A DNA stretch of 43,970 nucleotides from an uncultured Bacteroidota bacterium (GCA_937139485.1 CAKZQD010000173.1:1-43970), one strand, 5' to 3'; positions 8,191-18,949 are shown, counted from the first letter of the stretch. The notes: generated by a model not told the origin, from the sequence alone. Translations and numbers: made by a program.

Positions 8191-10854
8191 CTATTTTTTA
8201 TAGTTAATATTTACGCCTAACCATTTTTCCATTTCACTTTTTGAAAAACCTTTTCTTTCGGCGTAGTTATCTAACTGGTCTTCAGAAATTTTTCCTACAC
8301 CAAAATATTGCGATTTTGGGTGAGCAAAATACCAACCACTTACAGAAGAAGCAGGATAAATAGCACAAGATTCTGTAAGCTTTGCGCCAATATTTTTTTT
8401 AACTTCTAATAAATTGAATAATGTAATTTTTTCTGTGTGTTCTGGACAAGCTGCATAGCCTGGTGCAGGGCGCATACCAACATATTTTTCTCTAATTAAA
8501 TCTTGCATATTTAAATCTTCATCAGCACTATAAGCCCAATATTCTTTCCTTATACTTAAATGCAATCTTTCAGCAAATGCTTCTGCAAGTCTATCTGCTA
8601 AGGCTTTTAGCATAATGCTGCTATAATCGTCATTTTCGGCTTTAAACTTGGCTAAATATTTTTCAATTCCAATACCAGCAGTTACAGTAAATGCGCCTAT
8701 ATAATCTTGTTTGCCACTTTCTTTTGGTGCTATAAAATCACTTAGGCAAGTATTGCTCATTCCAGAACGCTTTTCAGATTGTTGTCTTAAATTATGAAGC
8801 AGTACTTTTTTGTCTTCATCAATAAGTTCTATATCGTCATCGTTTATGGTGTTTGCAGGAAATAAACCAAAAACGGCTTTTGCTGTCAACCATTTTTCTG
8901 CTATTATTTTATCAAGCATATCATTGGCATCGTTAAATAAATTATTGGCGGCTTCTCCATACTTATTGCTCGTCAATATTTTAGGGTAAGTTCCTTTCAT
9001 TTCCCAAGTATTAAAAAACGGACTCCAATCTATGTATTTCCTCAATTCTTTCAAAGAATAATCTTCAAAAACCTTTACGCCCAAAAAATCAGGTTTTTTA
9101 ATTTCATTAAATTCCAATTTGAGCTTATTTGCTCTCGCTTCTTCTAAACTTACGTAGTTTATGGTTTCTTTTTTGCTATTGTAAATAGTTCTAAGCTCTT
9201 CGTATTCTTCTTTTATAGTTTGTGCAAAAGCTACATTGTCTTTACTTAAAAGTTTTTCTACAACAGGTACAGATCTCGAAGCGTCTAAAATATAAACTGT
9301 TTGTCCTTTTCGGTAGTTTTCGTCTATTTTTACTGCGGTATGAATTTTAGAAGTTGTAGCACCACCAATTAAGAGTGGTAATTCAAAATTGGCTTTTTCC
9401 ATTTCTTTTGCCATAGTTACCATTTCATCTAGCGAAGGCGTTATTAAACCGCTCAAACCAACAATGTCAACTTTGTGTGCTTTTGCTGCTTCAATAATTT
9501 TTTCTGGTGGCACCATTACGCCAATATCTATAATTTCGTAGCCATTGCAAGCCAATACTACTCCTACTATATTTTTTCCAATATCGTGCACATCTCCTTT
9601 TACTGTTGCCATTAAAATTTTGCCTCTAGATTCTGTATTTCCCTTTTCTTCTTCTAAAAACGGTGTTAAATATGCTACAGATTGTTTCATTACACGTGCA
9701 GATTTTACTACTTGTGGTAAAAACATTTTTCCACTTCCAAACAAATCGCCTACGTGATTCATTCCTGCCATAAGTGGCCCTTCTATTACCGTTAAAGGAC
9801 TTCCATATTTTAGTCTTGCCTCTTCAGTATCTTCAATTACAAATTGATTTATCCCTTTAGTTAAAGCATATTTCAACCTTTCTTCTACATTATTTTTTCT
9901 CCAAGATAAATCTGCTGTTTTTCCTTTTTTTGTTCCTGTAAAAGACTCCGCTATTTCTAGTAATCTTTCTGTTGCATCTGCTCTTCTATTTAAAATAACA
10001 TCTTCTACCTTTTCTAAAAGTTCTTTAGGTATTTCATCATAAACTTCTAGCATTGTTGGGTTTACAATTCCCATATCCATTCCATTTTGAATAGCATAAT
10101 ACAAAAATACTGAGTGCATAGCTTCACGAACGGCATTGTTTCCTCTAAAAGAAAACGAAACATTGCTAACGCCTCCACTTACTTTTGCTCCGGGCAAATT
10201 TTCTTTTATCCATTTTGTGGCGGCAAAAAAGTCTACCGCATAATTATTGTGTTGTTCTATTCCTGTTGCTACAGGAAAAATATTGGGATCAAAAATAATA
10301 TCACCAGCAAAAAAGCCAACTTCGTTAACTAAAATATCATAAGATTTTTTACAAATTTCTATTCTTCGCTCAAGTGTATCTGCTTGCCCATCTTCATCAA
10401 ATGCCATTACAACTGTAGCAGCACCATACATTTTTATTTTTTTTGCTTGTGCTATAAAGGCTTCTTTACCTTCTTTTAAACTTATAGAATTTACAATTCC
10501 TTTCCCTTGTATGCATTGCAAACCTGCTTCTATAATTTCCCATTTAGAAGAATCTATCATTATAGGAATTTTACAAATATCTGGTTCTGAGGCTATTAAA
10601 TGTAAAAAAGTTTTCATTGCATAAACACCGTCAAGCATTCCTTCGTCCATATTTACATCAAGAACTTGTGCACCACCATTTACTTGGTCTAGTGCTACGC
10701 TAAGTGCTTCTTCATAATTTTCGCTCATAATAAGGCGCAAAAACTTTTTAGAACCTGTAACATTTGTTCTTTCTCCTACATTTATAAAATTTGCTCCTTT
10801 ATAAACTACCAAAGGTTCTAAACCAGAAAGTTTTAATGTGTAATCTTTTTCCAA
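8191..10854 (-). CDS. metH: Cobalamin-dependent methionine synthase lacking the homocysteine domain (MetH C-terminal part)
   Basis: 887 residues from a proposed TTG start at 10854. The domains are: methyltetrahydrofolate (pterin)-binding barrel, residues 5-270 ([25 protein letters not shown]); cobalamin cap, about 310-400; cobalamin domain with axial His423 in DVHDIGKN and the SGLITPS loop; and the SAM-dependent reactivation domain with [12 protein letters not shown] near 830. Full MetH (about 1200 residues) begins with a zinc-dependent homocysteine methyltransferase domain that is absent here. Bacteroidota often carry that as a separate gene, but no such gene is adjacent. An ATG at 10896 gives 14 more residues, but it lies upstream of a perfect -7 element (10874-10881), so the transcript would not contain it. 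Residue homology also starts near KLSGLEPL, just after the TTG. Confidence 0.93.
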   Translation of the reverse strand: MEKDYTLKLSGLEPLVVYKGANFINVGERTNVTGSKKFLRLIMSENYEEALSVALDQVNGGAQVLDVNMDEGMLDGVYAMKTFLHLIASEPDICKIPIMIDSSKWEIIEAGLQCIQGKGIVNSISLKEGKEAFIAQAKKIKMYGAATVVMAFDEDGQADTLERRIEICKKSYDILVNEVGFFAGDIIFDPNIFPVATGIEQHNNYAVDFFAATKWIKENLPGAKVSGGVSNVSFSFRGNNAVREAMHSVFLYYAIQNGMDMGIVNPTMLEVYDEIPKELLEKVEDVILNRRADATERLLEIAESFTGTKKGKTADLSWRKNNVEERLKYALTKGINQFVIEDTEEARLKYGSPLTVIEGPLMAGMNHVGDLFGSGKMFLPQVVKSARVMKQSVAYLTPFLEEEKGNTESRGKILMATVKGDVHDIGKNIVGVVLACNGYEIIDIGVMVPPEKIIEAAKAHKVDIVGLSGLITPSLDEMVTMAKEMEKANFELPLLIGGATTSKIHTAVKIDENYRKGQTVYILDASRSVPVVEKLLSKDNVAFAQTIKEEYEELRTIYNSKKETINYVSLEEARANKLKLEFNEIKKPDFLGVKVFEDYSLKELRKYIDWSPFFNTWEMKGTYPKILTSNKYGEAANNLFNDANDMLDKIIAEKWLTAKAVFGLFPANTINDDDIELIDEDKKVLLHNLRQQSEKRSGMSNTCLSDFIAPKESGKQDYIGAFTVTAGIGIEKYLAKFKAENDDYSSIMLKALADRLAEAFAERLHLSIRKEYWAYSADEDLNMQDLIREKYVGMRPAPGYAACPEHTEKITLFNLLEVKKNIGAKLTESCAIYPASSVSGWYFAHPKSQYFGVGKISEDQLDNYAERKGFSKSEMEKWLGVNINYKK

Positions 10855-10873
10855 AATATATGTGTTTTGTATA

Positions 10874-10881
10874 CAAAGGTA
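10874..10881 (-). promoter_or_regulatory. -7 promoter element of metH, decides the start codon
   Basis: The minus strand reads TACCTTTG, an exact TAnnTTTG match. Transcription would begin near 10867, leaving about a dozen bases before the TTG at 10854 and excluding the ATG at 10896. The upstream part of this promoter is T-rich and coincides with the T-tract of the sprA terminator. Confidence 0.6.
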
Positions 10882-10897
10882 ATATGGTAGTAACAAA

Positions 10898-10934
10898 AAA
10901 AAGACCTTGAAGTAGTGTATTTCAAGGTCTTTTT
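10898..10934 (-). terminator. Rho-independent terminator of ruvA-sprA
   Basis: Inverted repeat AAAAAGACCTTGAA (10898-10911) and TTCAAGGTCTTTTT (10921-10934) with a 9-base loop. On the minus strand the stem is followed by about eight T. It lies 24 bases past the sprA stop codon and immediately upstream of the metH promoter. Confidence 0.92.
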
Positions 10935-10958
10935 GTATTTATTTATTATATCTACATA

Positions 10959-13900
10959 TTAAAAATCTGCCAAACTAAACCTCAACGTAACACCTGCTCT
11001 GGTATTTGAAGAAGGAAATGAAGCAGCAGTTTTTGGAGCTGTTCTGCTGTAATCACAGAATATTCTTATGTTGAATTGCTTATTGATAACATAATCTATT
11101 GATGGCGAAATCGTCATTGTTTGTGCACCACTAGAAGGTAGCGAAACGCCTTGATCTAGTTTATGGTTTACTATAACATTATCTCTTATAGAAAAATCGA
11201 ATCGCATATTTAATTCGTTGTATAATACAACGGCTTCTTTTTTCCATTTAATAGGTAGTTTCAAGCCTTTTATACGATAGCCTACACCCAAAGTATATGT
11301 TTCAGCATTGTTTTCTATCATTTGAAAATCTGTAAAGTTCATTGCCATAGAACGTGTTTTCTTGTAATCAAATCTTGCTGTAAGACCATTTTTAAAAGTC
11401 ATATCTATACCTATTAATGGGCTTAAACTTTCAGAAATAATAATAGATGGAATATTAAACTGCGTAAAATTATTTCCATTTAAACTATCTCTAGGTATTT
11501 CACCAGTTGCACCTTCAAACTCTGTATTGTCAAAGTTGGTTTGAAAACTATTTACTTGCATAGTAGAGCCATAACCACTTCTAATACTAAAGTTAGAGAA
11601 TATTTTTTTCGCCCACTTCATTTTTGTTATTCCATTATAGGTAATTTTCCAATTTGGCAATGGAAAGGCTCTAAACGGATTTAAATTAACTTTAGATGCA
11701 TCTATTCCTTTATATGCTGCTAAAAATGAAGGAATTAAAACATCTTGCGAAGTTGGACCATAACCAGCGGCATAATTTGGATTTTCTGGCGAAACGGTAT
11801 CGCTTGGGTTTATGTAATTTCCAATACTAGTTGGATCTTGTTGTTGTAGTCTTCTCGAAATTACTGCTCTATTTGATTCGAATGCCTTGTAAGTGTCGTT
11901 TAGCCAGTCTTCATCATATCTTTTAAACATTGTTTTTAAAGTAACTGTTGTAACAGAATAAGAACCCATTTCTGCTGGTAGTAAGTGTTCCCAATCTCCT
12001 GCTTCATCGGTTTTTTTGAAAAACTGTGAGTGATTTTGCGTTTTATTTTGATCGAAAGTTAAATCTATTTTTAAATTATTGATTGGCTCCAAAGTTGCTT
12101 TTAAACTAAATGTCTTAGAGAAAGTTTGGTTGAACTTTTGATTCAATAAAGTATCTGAAGAAACCCAATTTTGAGCTGCTGCATCATCTAGCCATTCGTC
12201 TCTTCTGTCTGCATCAAAACCTTTAAATAGTTCAAAACCTGGTTGGTGTCCAAATACAAAATCCCAACCTGGTGCTTGCCTTTGTTTATCGTCTATACCA
12301 AAAAACCTTGTTTGTGGCACATAACCTGGTAAAGTAGTTGCTCTATTTTCTGAATAATTTAAATTTACTTTTTTAAGCATTAGCAATGGCTTAAAAATAA
12401 TATTTTCTATAACAGATGCTGGAACTTGCTTTTTAGCTTTGTTCTTTTTACGTGTTTTTATTTGCTTTTTGTAATTTTTTATCTTCTTTTTAGAAAGCTT
12501 AATTTGTTTGTCAAGGTTTTCTTTTTCTAAGTCTTTATTTTCTTTAATCTTTTTAAGCTTAGCTTTTTCTTTGACAATTTTATCTTTTATTTTACCAATT
12601 TCGGTATCAATTTTCTTTCTTGCCTTTATTACATTATCTTTTTTCTTTTGTTTGGCTTCTTTTGTTCCAGAATTTGATCTTCCGGTAAATTTCTTTAAAT
12701 AAGGAATACTATTATAAAGCTTATTCATAGACAAAGTAGAGTTTAATCTCAACTCTTGATTATTATTCATTGTATTTCCTAAAGAATTTTGAACTAAGTC
12801 TCCAGTTTCATTTTGGCGAAGTGGCGCTGCTATCCAATTATAAGATGATGAGTAATTAAACTTTGTAGAAGTAAAACTAAGTAGAGGAATTTTATTTAAT
12901 GGTAAAGTATAAGATACACTCAAGTTTTGTGAGAAATTTGTGTTTCTACCACCTTTGGCTATATTGTTCCAAATTTCATCTCTTTCTTCTTTTGTATCAA
13001 TTATACCTTGGGCTTCATCTATTCTAGAATTATTGGCTGCACCATAGTTTATACTCAAAGATTTAAATGGATTGTAGTTAAAAGTATAATTTCTATCCCA
13101 GGTAAAAAACTTGTTAAAAGTACTCGGTAAAGTAAAGTCTTCTCCATCTAACTGTCTTAATTTCAATTCTCCAAACTGCCTGTTGAATTGAGTATTGAAT
13201 GCTAAAGTAGAAGGAAAAAAGTTGATATTAATATCCTTGATAATTGTTAACCATTTAGATCTTGATTTTATCATTTTTTTGAAAGGATAAAGATATTTTG
13301 GTTTTAAGGTGTAATTGTAATCTAGCCTTGCAAGATGGTTTCTAATATAATCGCTTTCTGTAAATGGATCAGAAAATATTTCTTCGGTGTATGCATAAGT
13401 TAGTGCAAAATTTGAAGGATTAAATGGTAATAATAATTTTACATTTTCACCCGGAAGTTTTCTTACATTAGTAAAGTTGAAACCTCTTCTAGTATTTATG
13501 GTTTGAATTGTTTTTTTATAATCTTGTAGTGTATCGCCATTCATAGTAGATAAAACATCTTTTGATGTAATATCTAGCTGGTAAGGATCAAATTCTGGTG
13601 TGCTGAAGTTTTGCATTATGCTTCCATAAAATGGCAAACGAATTTTGGCTTTTTCACCAAAGAATTTACCTAATTCTAAATTTCCAGAAAAATTATATTG
13701 TACAAAGTTGTTTTGGTATCGCTGATCTACTTGCTGATCTACTTGTCCAAAACCAATTCCGTGCATGTTTGTAGAAAAATTTAAGTTTCCTAAATCTGCA
13801 AGTTTTACCGCTACAGATGCCAATGCAGCGGACCCACTTCTTTCATCAAATCCAGAAAGTCTCAATTCATTGAACCAAACTTCTGCACACTTGCTCAATC

Positions 13901-16900
13901 CATCATCTTCTGCCCAAGGGTTTTGCTGAGATTCTTTTTTTGGATTTCTAATTCCAAGCATCATTACTTGTACAGAACCAATATCGGGTATTCCTTTTAT
14001 GGTAATAAGACCACCGTCTTCTGTGGTGTAAGGAAAAGGTACAATATTAGAAATTCCAGATTCATTTCTTGCTTTTTTTGCTAATATTAATTCTTCCAAT
14101 CTTAAATCTATTTTGTTAGATTCTGGCCAAACTAAATCTCTATCTGTTTCAGAATCATTGTTGTATGCATTTCCGTCTGCAGTAAAAGTTAGTGGAATTT
14201 CATATTCATAGTAATTTTCTGTAAAGTCTACACCAAAACGAATAAATGCAGTTAAAGAATTGTCTTCTGGCATTGCTTCTCCTGCTAGTCTATTGGCGTG
14301 TATATCCATAATTACACGCTTGTAGTTTCTAAAATCTATATCAAAATTTTTGAAAACTGCTCTTGCGTCTCCATCTTTTAAGTCACAAACATTTGCACTT
14401 ATAGATTGTTCGTTTTGTTCTATTACTTGGTTTGCATTTGCTGCAATACCTTGCTCTCTATTTATACCCGGTGGCAAAATATAGTTTACTGGATCTTTGG
14501 TGTTACTTTCTTCAAAGTTTACTTGTGTTACATTAAAGAAGGTTCCATCTTCATCTGTAGGAATATTTCCACCAGCTGTAGACAAATCAAAATTATATCT
14601 TCTCCATTGGTTTCTAATTAATTCTAAAGTTGCTAGTCTTATATTTACAGAATCTTCAAAGTTTGTTAGAAACATTCTCATAAACTGAATAGATGTAAAG
14701 TCTTGAATATTTCCTATTCTGGCATTAAATTCTTGCACAGGAATTCTAAACTGATACCATTTATATGCAGGTAAATCATTGTCGTATAAAGGAAAGCCTT
14801 CTTTTTCTAATACAGAAACAATATAAGGGTGATTATCTACATTCATTCCCGGAAAAAGATCTACGATATATTGATAATAAGCTTCGTTTTCATTTAAAGA
14901 ATTATCTCTGTTTAAATCTTCAAGGTCTGGTGTATTGGTATTTGAAAGAACTTCAGTTCCGCTTAATACTGGAGAATTGTTTTCAACACCACTATAGTTT
15001 TTATAACGTTGTAAAATACTAGCTACGCCATCATAAATTTCATCTTGATAATGGTAAAAATTATCTTGCGATGGATCTGCAATAATTTTATCTTTTGCGG
15101 CTTGGTCTATATTTAAACCATCTATAAATGTTTTAAATTTTTCTGCTTCTCCTAAATCATTTAGTCCATCAAAACCAACATCTTGTACAGCACGCAAGTT
15201 TGCATCATTATCAAAAGCATTGGTTATAGGTTGTGTTTTTGGTACAGCACCCCAAACTGTAGAATCTACTAAAGAAACATCTGCACTCAAGCCATTTTCA
15301 TAAAGCATTTTAGAGTCTTTTAATACGTCTTCAGAAATTGTTCCCAAGTTTAAATGCATTTGTCCGCCTCTATGGTTGTCGTTATAAATAAACGGATCCA
15401 TCATCCAAAACTCTACATATTCTACATTAGAAACTTCAAAGTTATTGGTTTCAATTCCTCTCATCATTCCTGCCCATCTACTTTTCGGGTCTATTAGCCT
15501 ACCATCTGGTCTTAAACCTTTAGAAATACCATTTTCTGGCGTTTCGTCTTCATAATTATATGGTCCTCTTTCTTCAGGAAAATACTGCAAATCTAAAGTG
15601 AATATCTGCTCTGGTAGTGGATTTTGATTGGTTGGGTATAATTCTGTTCTAAAAACTTTTCTTACAAAGTGATTTGCTTTAAGTTCGTTTGCATTGAAAA
15701 CTTCTGGAGGACTTATATCTTTTCTATCTAAAAGTGAAGGGTCTATATTAAACCAAGCTAGTTTTGCTCTATTAAAATTATACCTTAAATCTTTAGTAAG
15801 TTCTGCTTCTGGAAACATTATGTTTCCACTTTTATCTGTAGCATTTTTTGGTGTAGAAGCCAAACGCCAAGTGGAAGGCGCTCCTTTTAAATCTATACCG
15901 CTACTAGAACCTTCAAAATCGTCTAAATATACTGTTGCTTCATCTTTTTTACCTATAAAACGATTGTGCCCTGGAATTAAATGTGCTACTTCACCTTGTA
16001 CCGTAATGTTTGACATTTCCTTGGTGTTGTATATCGGAAGTGCATCTAAAGCTTTGGTTAAAAAGGGAACATCTGTTCCATATTTAAAATCTAAACCAAG
16101 TATGGTGTTGTTTATAGGGTCATCGCCAAGGTTTACTTTTTGAGAAAATGGTCTTTCTGCCATATTCATTACTGTACCACCTATGTAAAATTTATCAGAT
16201 ACACGGTAATCTAACCTTGCAGCCATTAAAGATCGTTTCTGAAAACCAAACAATGCATTGTTTTCAAAGTCTACTTTTATTTGCTGTCCTGAATTTAAAA
16301 GTGCATCGTTTATAATAGTTACTACTCCAATATTATAATCTACTGTATAGTCAGAGCCTTCTGTCAATAATATTCCGCCCATAGAAACCGTAACAGAGTT
16401 TTCGGGTAGGTTAAAGGCGTTTAGCTGAATTACATTTCCGCCTCTACCTTTATATCTTCCTTTTATTACAAATCGGTTTTTTTCGGGTCTTTGCTGTGCT
16501 AAAAACAAAGCAGAATCGTATAATTCTGGAAAAGTAAAATCGTCTACCAATTCTGGGTTTCCTGCTTCTGTAAGTGCTTTTGCTAGGTGTTCGCCAAATG
16601 GTTCTACTACAGGAAAAATTAGTCTTCCGTTTTGTGGACTAATCGTTACTCCAGGTTGAAAATCGAACAGTCCATCTGCTTGCGGATCGCCTTGGTTGTT
16701 TAGATTGTCTAAACTTAAAACTCTAATAATTTGTTTTTCTTTTAAGTTTCCTTTTGGTAAAAATCTTTTTTGTCCGCCTCCTGGATCTTTGTAAAAAATG
16801 TCTAGTCTAAAATCTTCTGGACTAATTTGAAAAGCACCTAGAGAATAGATATTTCTCATCATTAAATTCCAAGTTGGTAAATCTTGCCTTTGAGAAGTAC

Positions 16901-18347
16901 TTCTAAGCATTTTTACAAATAAAGCTTTTGATGTAGATAAAGAATCTGGTGGTACGTTTCTAGATAATTCTCCTACTTGATACACTTGTCCATTATATGT
17001 ATACTTAAATGCAACACCTAAAACCTGGTTTGGCTGTAGTGCCGAGTTTAAAGAAAGATAGCCTAATTGTGGATGAAAAGTATATTCTGATGGAGATAAT
17101 AACTTAGCAAAAGTTTTTTCAAAGTCTTCTATTGGATTCAAATTAAAATTTGGTCCTTGAAGTTGTGTTACTACATTGTCTACATATCTAGTATTTGGGC
17201 TAGAAATAAGTCTATTGTATAAGTCATTGGCATCATTGCTTGGTAAATTATTGCCCATAAGTGGATTTACCATATTAGAATAAGGATTGTTTTCGCCTAA
17301 ATCCATTAAGGCTACCACATCTCTAATGTTTTGTGTTTGGTTGGTTCTATTGGTTACCCAAACTTCTAATTCTTCAATCGTAATTAAAGAAAGAATATTT
17401 GGCTGCTGAGCAAGTGCATCGTCATATTGGTTTCTAAAGTATTCTGTTAAAAAATAGTGTTTATCTGCTTCAAACTGATCTGCATTTACTTCAAATGTTT
17501 GTGTTTGTGCTCCGTCTTCTATTATTAAAGATTGCTTTTGAGATTGTTGTTCAGAAAAAACACTAGTAACTGTTAAATGACCAAATTTTAAAATAGATTT
17601 AAAGCCTTGTAAGCTTTGTGCGCCTGTAATTAATTGTGTTTCTAGTGGAAAACTTACATTTCCACCTTCTAAAAGTTGAATAATATCGTCTTCTTCGCCA
17701 GTATATTGTAGTTTAAATTCATTGTCGAAAGAAAAACCTGTTTGGTTGTTATATTTTAGCGTCAATTGCATTTTGTCACCAATTTTACCAGTAACGCTCA
17801 TGTTTATTCCCATATCAAAAAGCAAACTTCCTTGCCCTCTATTTCTTAGTGGAACTGCTGGATTGTTATAGCGTTGTCCTTGCCCACCAAGTGTAACTTC
17901 TACGTTTCCTTGTGGTCTAATATCTATAGTGTTACTTCCAAATATTTTATTAAAAAACTGCTTATTTACATTTATTGGAGGAATAATAGTGTTTGAATTT
18001 TCTATCAAGTTTTTGGTATTGGCTTTTTGTTTCCAATAATCATCCATTTCTTTACTTGTAGTATATTTTATGTATTCTTCAAAAGTTAAGTATGTTGGTG
18101 CTTTTATATTTACGCCGTTTACGGTTTCTGTTACTATATAAGAATCTGTTTCTGGGTCGTAGCTAACTTCTTTTACTACAACACTTGGATCGTCCAAATC
18201 AAAGGGGTTTGTATTTGGATTGTTAATAAAATCGTCTTGTCTTTCATCTAAAATATTTTGTGCAGTATCTGACTGTGCCAAAACAGAAAAACTCATTAAC
18301 AAAGCAAAATAGCTTAGTAGTAATCTTTTTAAATAAATAATATTCAT
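10959..18347 (-). CDS. sprA: SprA, outer-membrane translocon of the type 9 secretion system / gliding motility
   Basis: 2462 residues, close to the roughly 2400 of known SprA proteins. It has a signal peptide (residues 1-25, ending VLAQ). SprA forms the very large 36-strand outer-membrane barrel through which proteins with a T9SS C-terminal signal leave the cell. Family features seen: the early repeated segments with RGQGSLLFDMGINMSV and KSILKFGHLTVTSVFSEQQS, the DDFEGSSSGIDLKGAPSTW block, the EVWFNELRLSGFDERSG block, and a barrel C-terminus ending in GVTLRFSLADF. An exceptionally Lys-rich, predicted coiled-coil stretch lies at about residues 1890-1975. The ATG overlaps the ruvA stop (TAATG), so translation is coupled. 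Its presence implies the organism secretes adhesins or enzymes through T9SS; the other T9SS genes are outside the window. Confidence 0.98.
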   Translation of the reverse strand: MNIIYLKRLLLSYFALLMSFSVLAQSDTAQNILDERQDDFINNPNTNPFDLDDPSVVVKEVSYDPETDSYIVTETVNGVNIKAPTYLTFEEYIKYTTSKEMDDYWKQKANTKNLIENSNTIIPPINVNKQFFNKIFGSNTIDIRPQGNVEVTLGGQGQRYNNPAVPLRNRGQGSLLFDMGINMSVTGKIGDKMQLTLKYNNQTGFSFDNEFKLQYTGEEDDIIQLLEGGNVSFPLETQLITGAQSLQGFKSILKFGHLTVTSVFSEQQSQKQSLIIEDGAQTQTFEVNADQFEADKHYFLTEYFRNQYDDALAQQPNILSLITIEELEVWVTNRTNQTQNIRDVVALMDLGENNPYSNMVNPLMGNNLPSNDANDLYNRLISSPNTRYVDNVVTQLQGPNFNLNPIEDFEKTFAKLLSPSEYTFHPQLGYLSLNSALQPNQVLGVAFKYTYNGQVYQVGELSRNVPPDSLSTSKALFVKMLRSTSQRQDLPTWNLMMRNIYSLGAFQISPEDFRLDIFYKDPGGGQKRFLPKGNLKEKQIIRVLSLDNLNNQGDPQADGLFDFQPGVTISPQNGRLIFPVVEPFGEHLAKALTEAGNPELVDDFTFPELYDSALFLAQQRPEKNRFVIKGRYKGRGGNVIQLNAFNLPENSVTVSMGGILLTEGSDYTVDYNIGVVTIINDALLNSGQQIKVDFENNALFGFQKRSLMAARLDYRVSDKFYIGGTVMNMAERPFSQKVNLGDDPINNTILGLDFKYGTDVPFLTKALDALPIYNTKEMSNITVQGEVAHLIPGHNRFIGKKDEATVYLDDFEGSSSGIDLKGAPSTWRLASTPKNATDKSGNIMFPEAELTKDLRYNFNRAKLAWFNIDPSLLDRKDISPPEVFNANELKANHFVRKVFRTELYPTNQNPLPEQIFTLDLQYFPEERGPYNYEDETPENGISKGLRPDGRLIDPKSRWAGMMRGIETNNFEVSNVEYVEFWMMDPFIYNDNHRGGQMHLNLGTISEDVLKDSKMLYENGLSADVSLVDSTVWGAVPKTQPITNAFDNDANLRAVQDVGFDGLNDLGEAEKFKTFIDGLNIDQAAKDKIIADPSQDNFYHYQDEIYDGVASILQRYKNYSGVENNSPVLSGTEVLSNTNTPDLEDLNRDNSLNENEAYYQYIVDLFPGMNVDNHPYIVSVLEKEGFPLYDNDLPAYKWYQFRIPVQEFNARIGNIQDFTSIQFMRMFLTNFEDSVNIRLATLELIRNQWRRYNFDLSTAGGNIPTDEDGTFFNVTQVNFEESNTKDPVNYILPPGINREQGIAANANQVIEQNEQSISANVCDLKDGDARAVFKNFDIDFRNYKRVIMDIHANRLAGEAMPEDNSLTAFIRFGVDFTENYYEYEIPLTFTADGNAYNNDSETDRDLVWPESNKIDLRLEELILAKKARNESGISNIVPFPYTTEDGGLITIKGIPDIGSVQVMMLGIRNPKKESQQNPWAEDDGLSKCAEVWFNELRLSGFDERSGSAALASVAVKLADLGNLNFSTNMHGIGFGQVDQQVDQRYQNNFVQYNFSGNLELGKFFGEKAKIRLPFYGSIMQNFSTPEFDPYQLDITSKDVLSTMNGDTLQDYKKTIQTINTRRGFNFTNVRKLPGENVKLLLPFNPSNFALTYAYTEEIFSDPFTESDYIRNHLARLDYNYTLKPKYLYPFKKMIKSRSKWLTIIKDININFFPSTLAFNTQFNRQFGELKLRQLDGEDFTLPSTFNKFFTWDRNYTFNYNPFKSLSINYGAANNSRIDEAQGIIDTKEERDEIWNNIAKGGRNTNFSQNLSVSYTLPLNKIPLLSFTSTKFNYSSSYNWIAAPLRQNETGDLVQNSLGNTMNNNQELRLNSTLSMNKLYNSIPYLKKFTGRSNSGTKEAKQKKKDNVIKARKKIDTEIGKIKDKIVKEKAKLKKIKENKDLEKENLDKQIKLSKKKIKNYKKQIKTRKKNKAKKQVPASVIENIIFKPLLMLKKVNLNYSENRATTLPGYVPQTRFFGIDDKQRQAPGWDFVFGHQPGFELFKGFDADRRDEWLDDAAAQNWVSSDTLLNQKFNQTFSKTFSLKATLEPINNLKIDLTFDQNKTQNHSQFFKKTDEAGDWEHLLPAEMGSYSVTTVTLKTMFKRYDEDWLNDTYKAFESNRAVISRRLQQQDPTSIGNYINPSDTVSPENPNYAAGYGPTSQDVLIPSFLAAYKGIDASKVNLNPFRAFPLPNWKITYNGITKMKWAKKIFSNFSIRSGYGSTMQVNSFQTNFDNTEFEGATGEIPRDSLNGNNFTQFNIPSIIISESLSPLIGIDMTFKNGLTARFDYKKTRSMAMNFTDFQMIENNAETYTLGVGYRIKGLKLPIKWKKEAVVLYNELNMRFDFSIRDNVIVNHKLDQGVSLPSSGAQTMTISPSIDYVINKQFNIRIFCDYSRTAPKTAASFPSSNTRAGVTLRFSLADF

Positions 18348-18949
18348 TAACGCATTAATTTTAAGCTATCTTTAATTAAACTTTCAACTGTGGATGTATC
18401 TGGGTTGTTTACCATAGCTTTGTTTATTGCTTTGATACCAATATTTTTATTAAAACCTAGCGATACCAGAGCCATAAGTGCTTCTTCTTTTATATTACTG
18501 TATGAAACGCCTTTTTCTTCAGCAAATTGTGTTGTGGCTACAACTTTATCTTTTAATTCTAAAATAATTCGCTGAGCAGACTTTGGACCAATGCCTTTTA
18601 TGCTTTTTACAAATGCCACATCGCCAGAAACTATGGCGTTTATTATGTCTGAAACTTTGTATGTAGAAAGCATAGTAATAGCCGTATTGGAGCCTACTCC
18701 AGATACTGAAGTTAGCTTTTCGAAAAGCTCTTTTTCGCTTTGTTCAAAAAAACCATAAAGTATAAAACCAGTTAGATTTTGGTTTTCTATTTTTCCTACT
18801 TGTTTTATAAACAGCCTGCATTCTTGTAGGTCTTTAATATGTTCGAAAGTGATTAAACTTACATTGACTTCGTAACCAAGCCCATTTACGTCTATCCAAA
18901 TATAAGTTGGTGATTTAAAAGTAATTTTACCTTTGATGTATGAAAACAT
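18347..18949 (-). CDS. ruvA: Holliday junction branch migration protein RuvA
   Basis: 200 residues, normal family length. Domain I is an OB fold starting MFSYIKGKITFKSPTYIWID with the conserved GLGYEV. Domain II carries two helix-hairpin-helix motifs (VSGVGSNTAITML and IKGIGPKSAQRIILELKDK) that grip the four DNA arms. Domain III (from about residue 150, EALMALVSLGFNK) binds RuvB. RuvA tetramers hold the Holliday junction while RuvB drives branch migration. Its stop codon overlaps the sprA ATG. The ruvA-sprA order is widespread in flavobacteria and has no obvious functional logic. Confidence 0.97.
   Translation of the reverse strand: MFSYIKGKITFKSPTYIWIDVNGLGYEVNVSLITFEHIKDLQECRLFIKQVGKIENQNLTGFILYGFFEQSEKELFEKLTSVSGVGSNTAITMLSTYKVSDIINAIVSGDVAFVKSIKGIGPKSAQRIILELKDKVVATTQFAEEKGVSYSNIKEEALMALVSLGFNKNIGIKAINKAMVNNPDTSTVESLIKDSLKLMR

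Noticed and set aside
12425..12675. Frameshift or inserted element in sprA, suggested by the Lys-rich stretch
   Set aside because: The frame is continuous, flanking SprA motifs are in register, and codon use is like the rest of the gene.
15694..16143. 149-codon open frame opposite sprA
   Set aside because: Antisense shadow of a conserved SprA region; no start context or family likeness.
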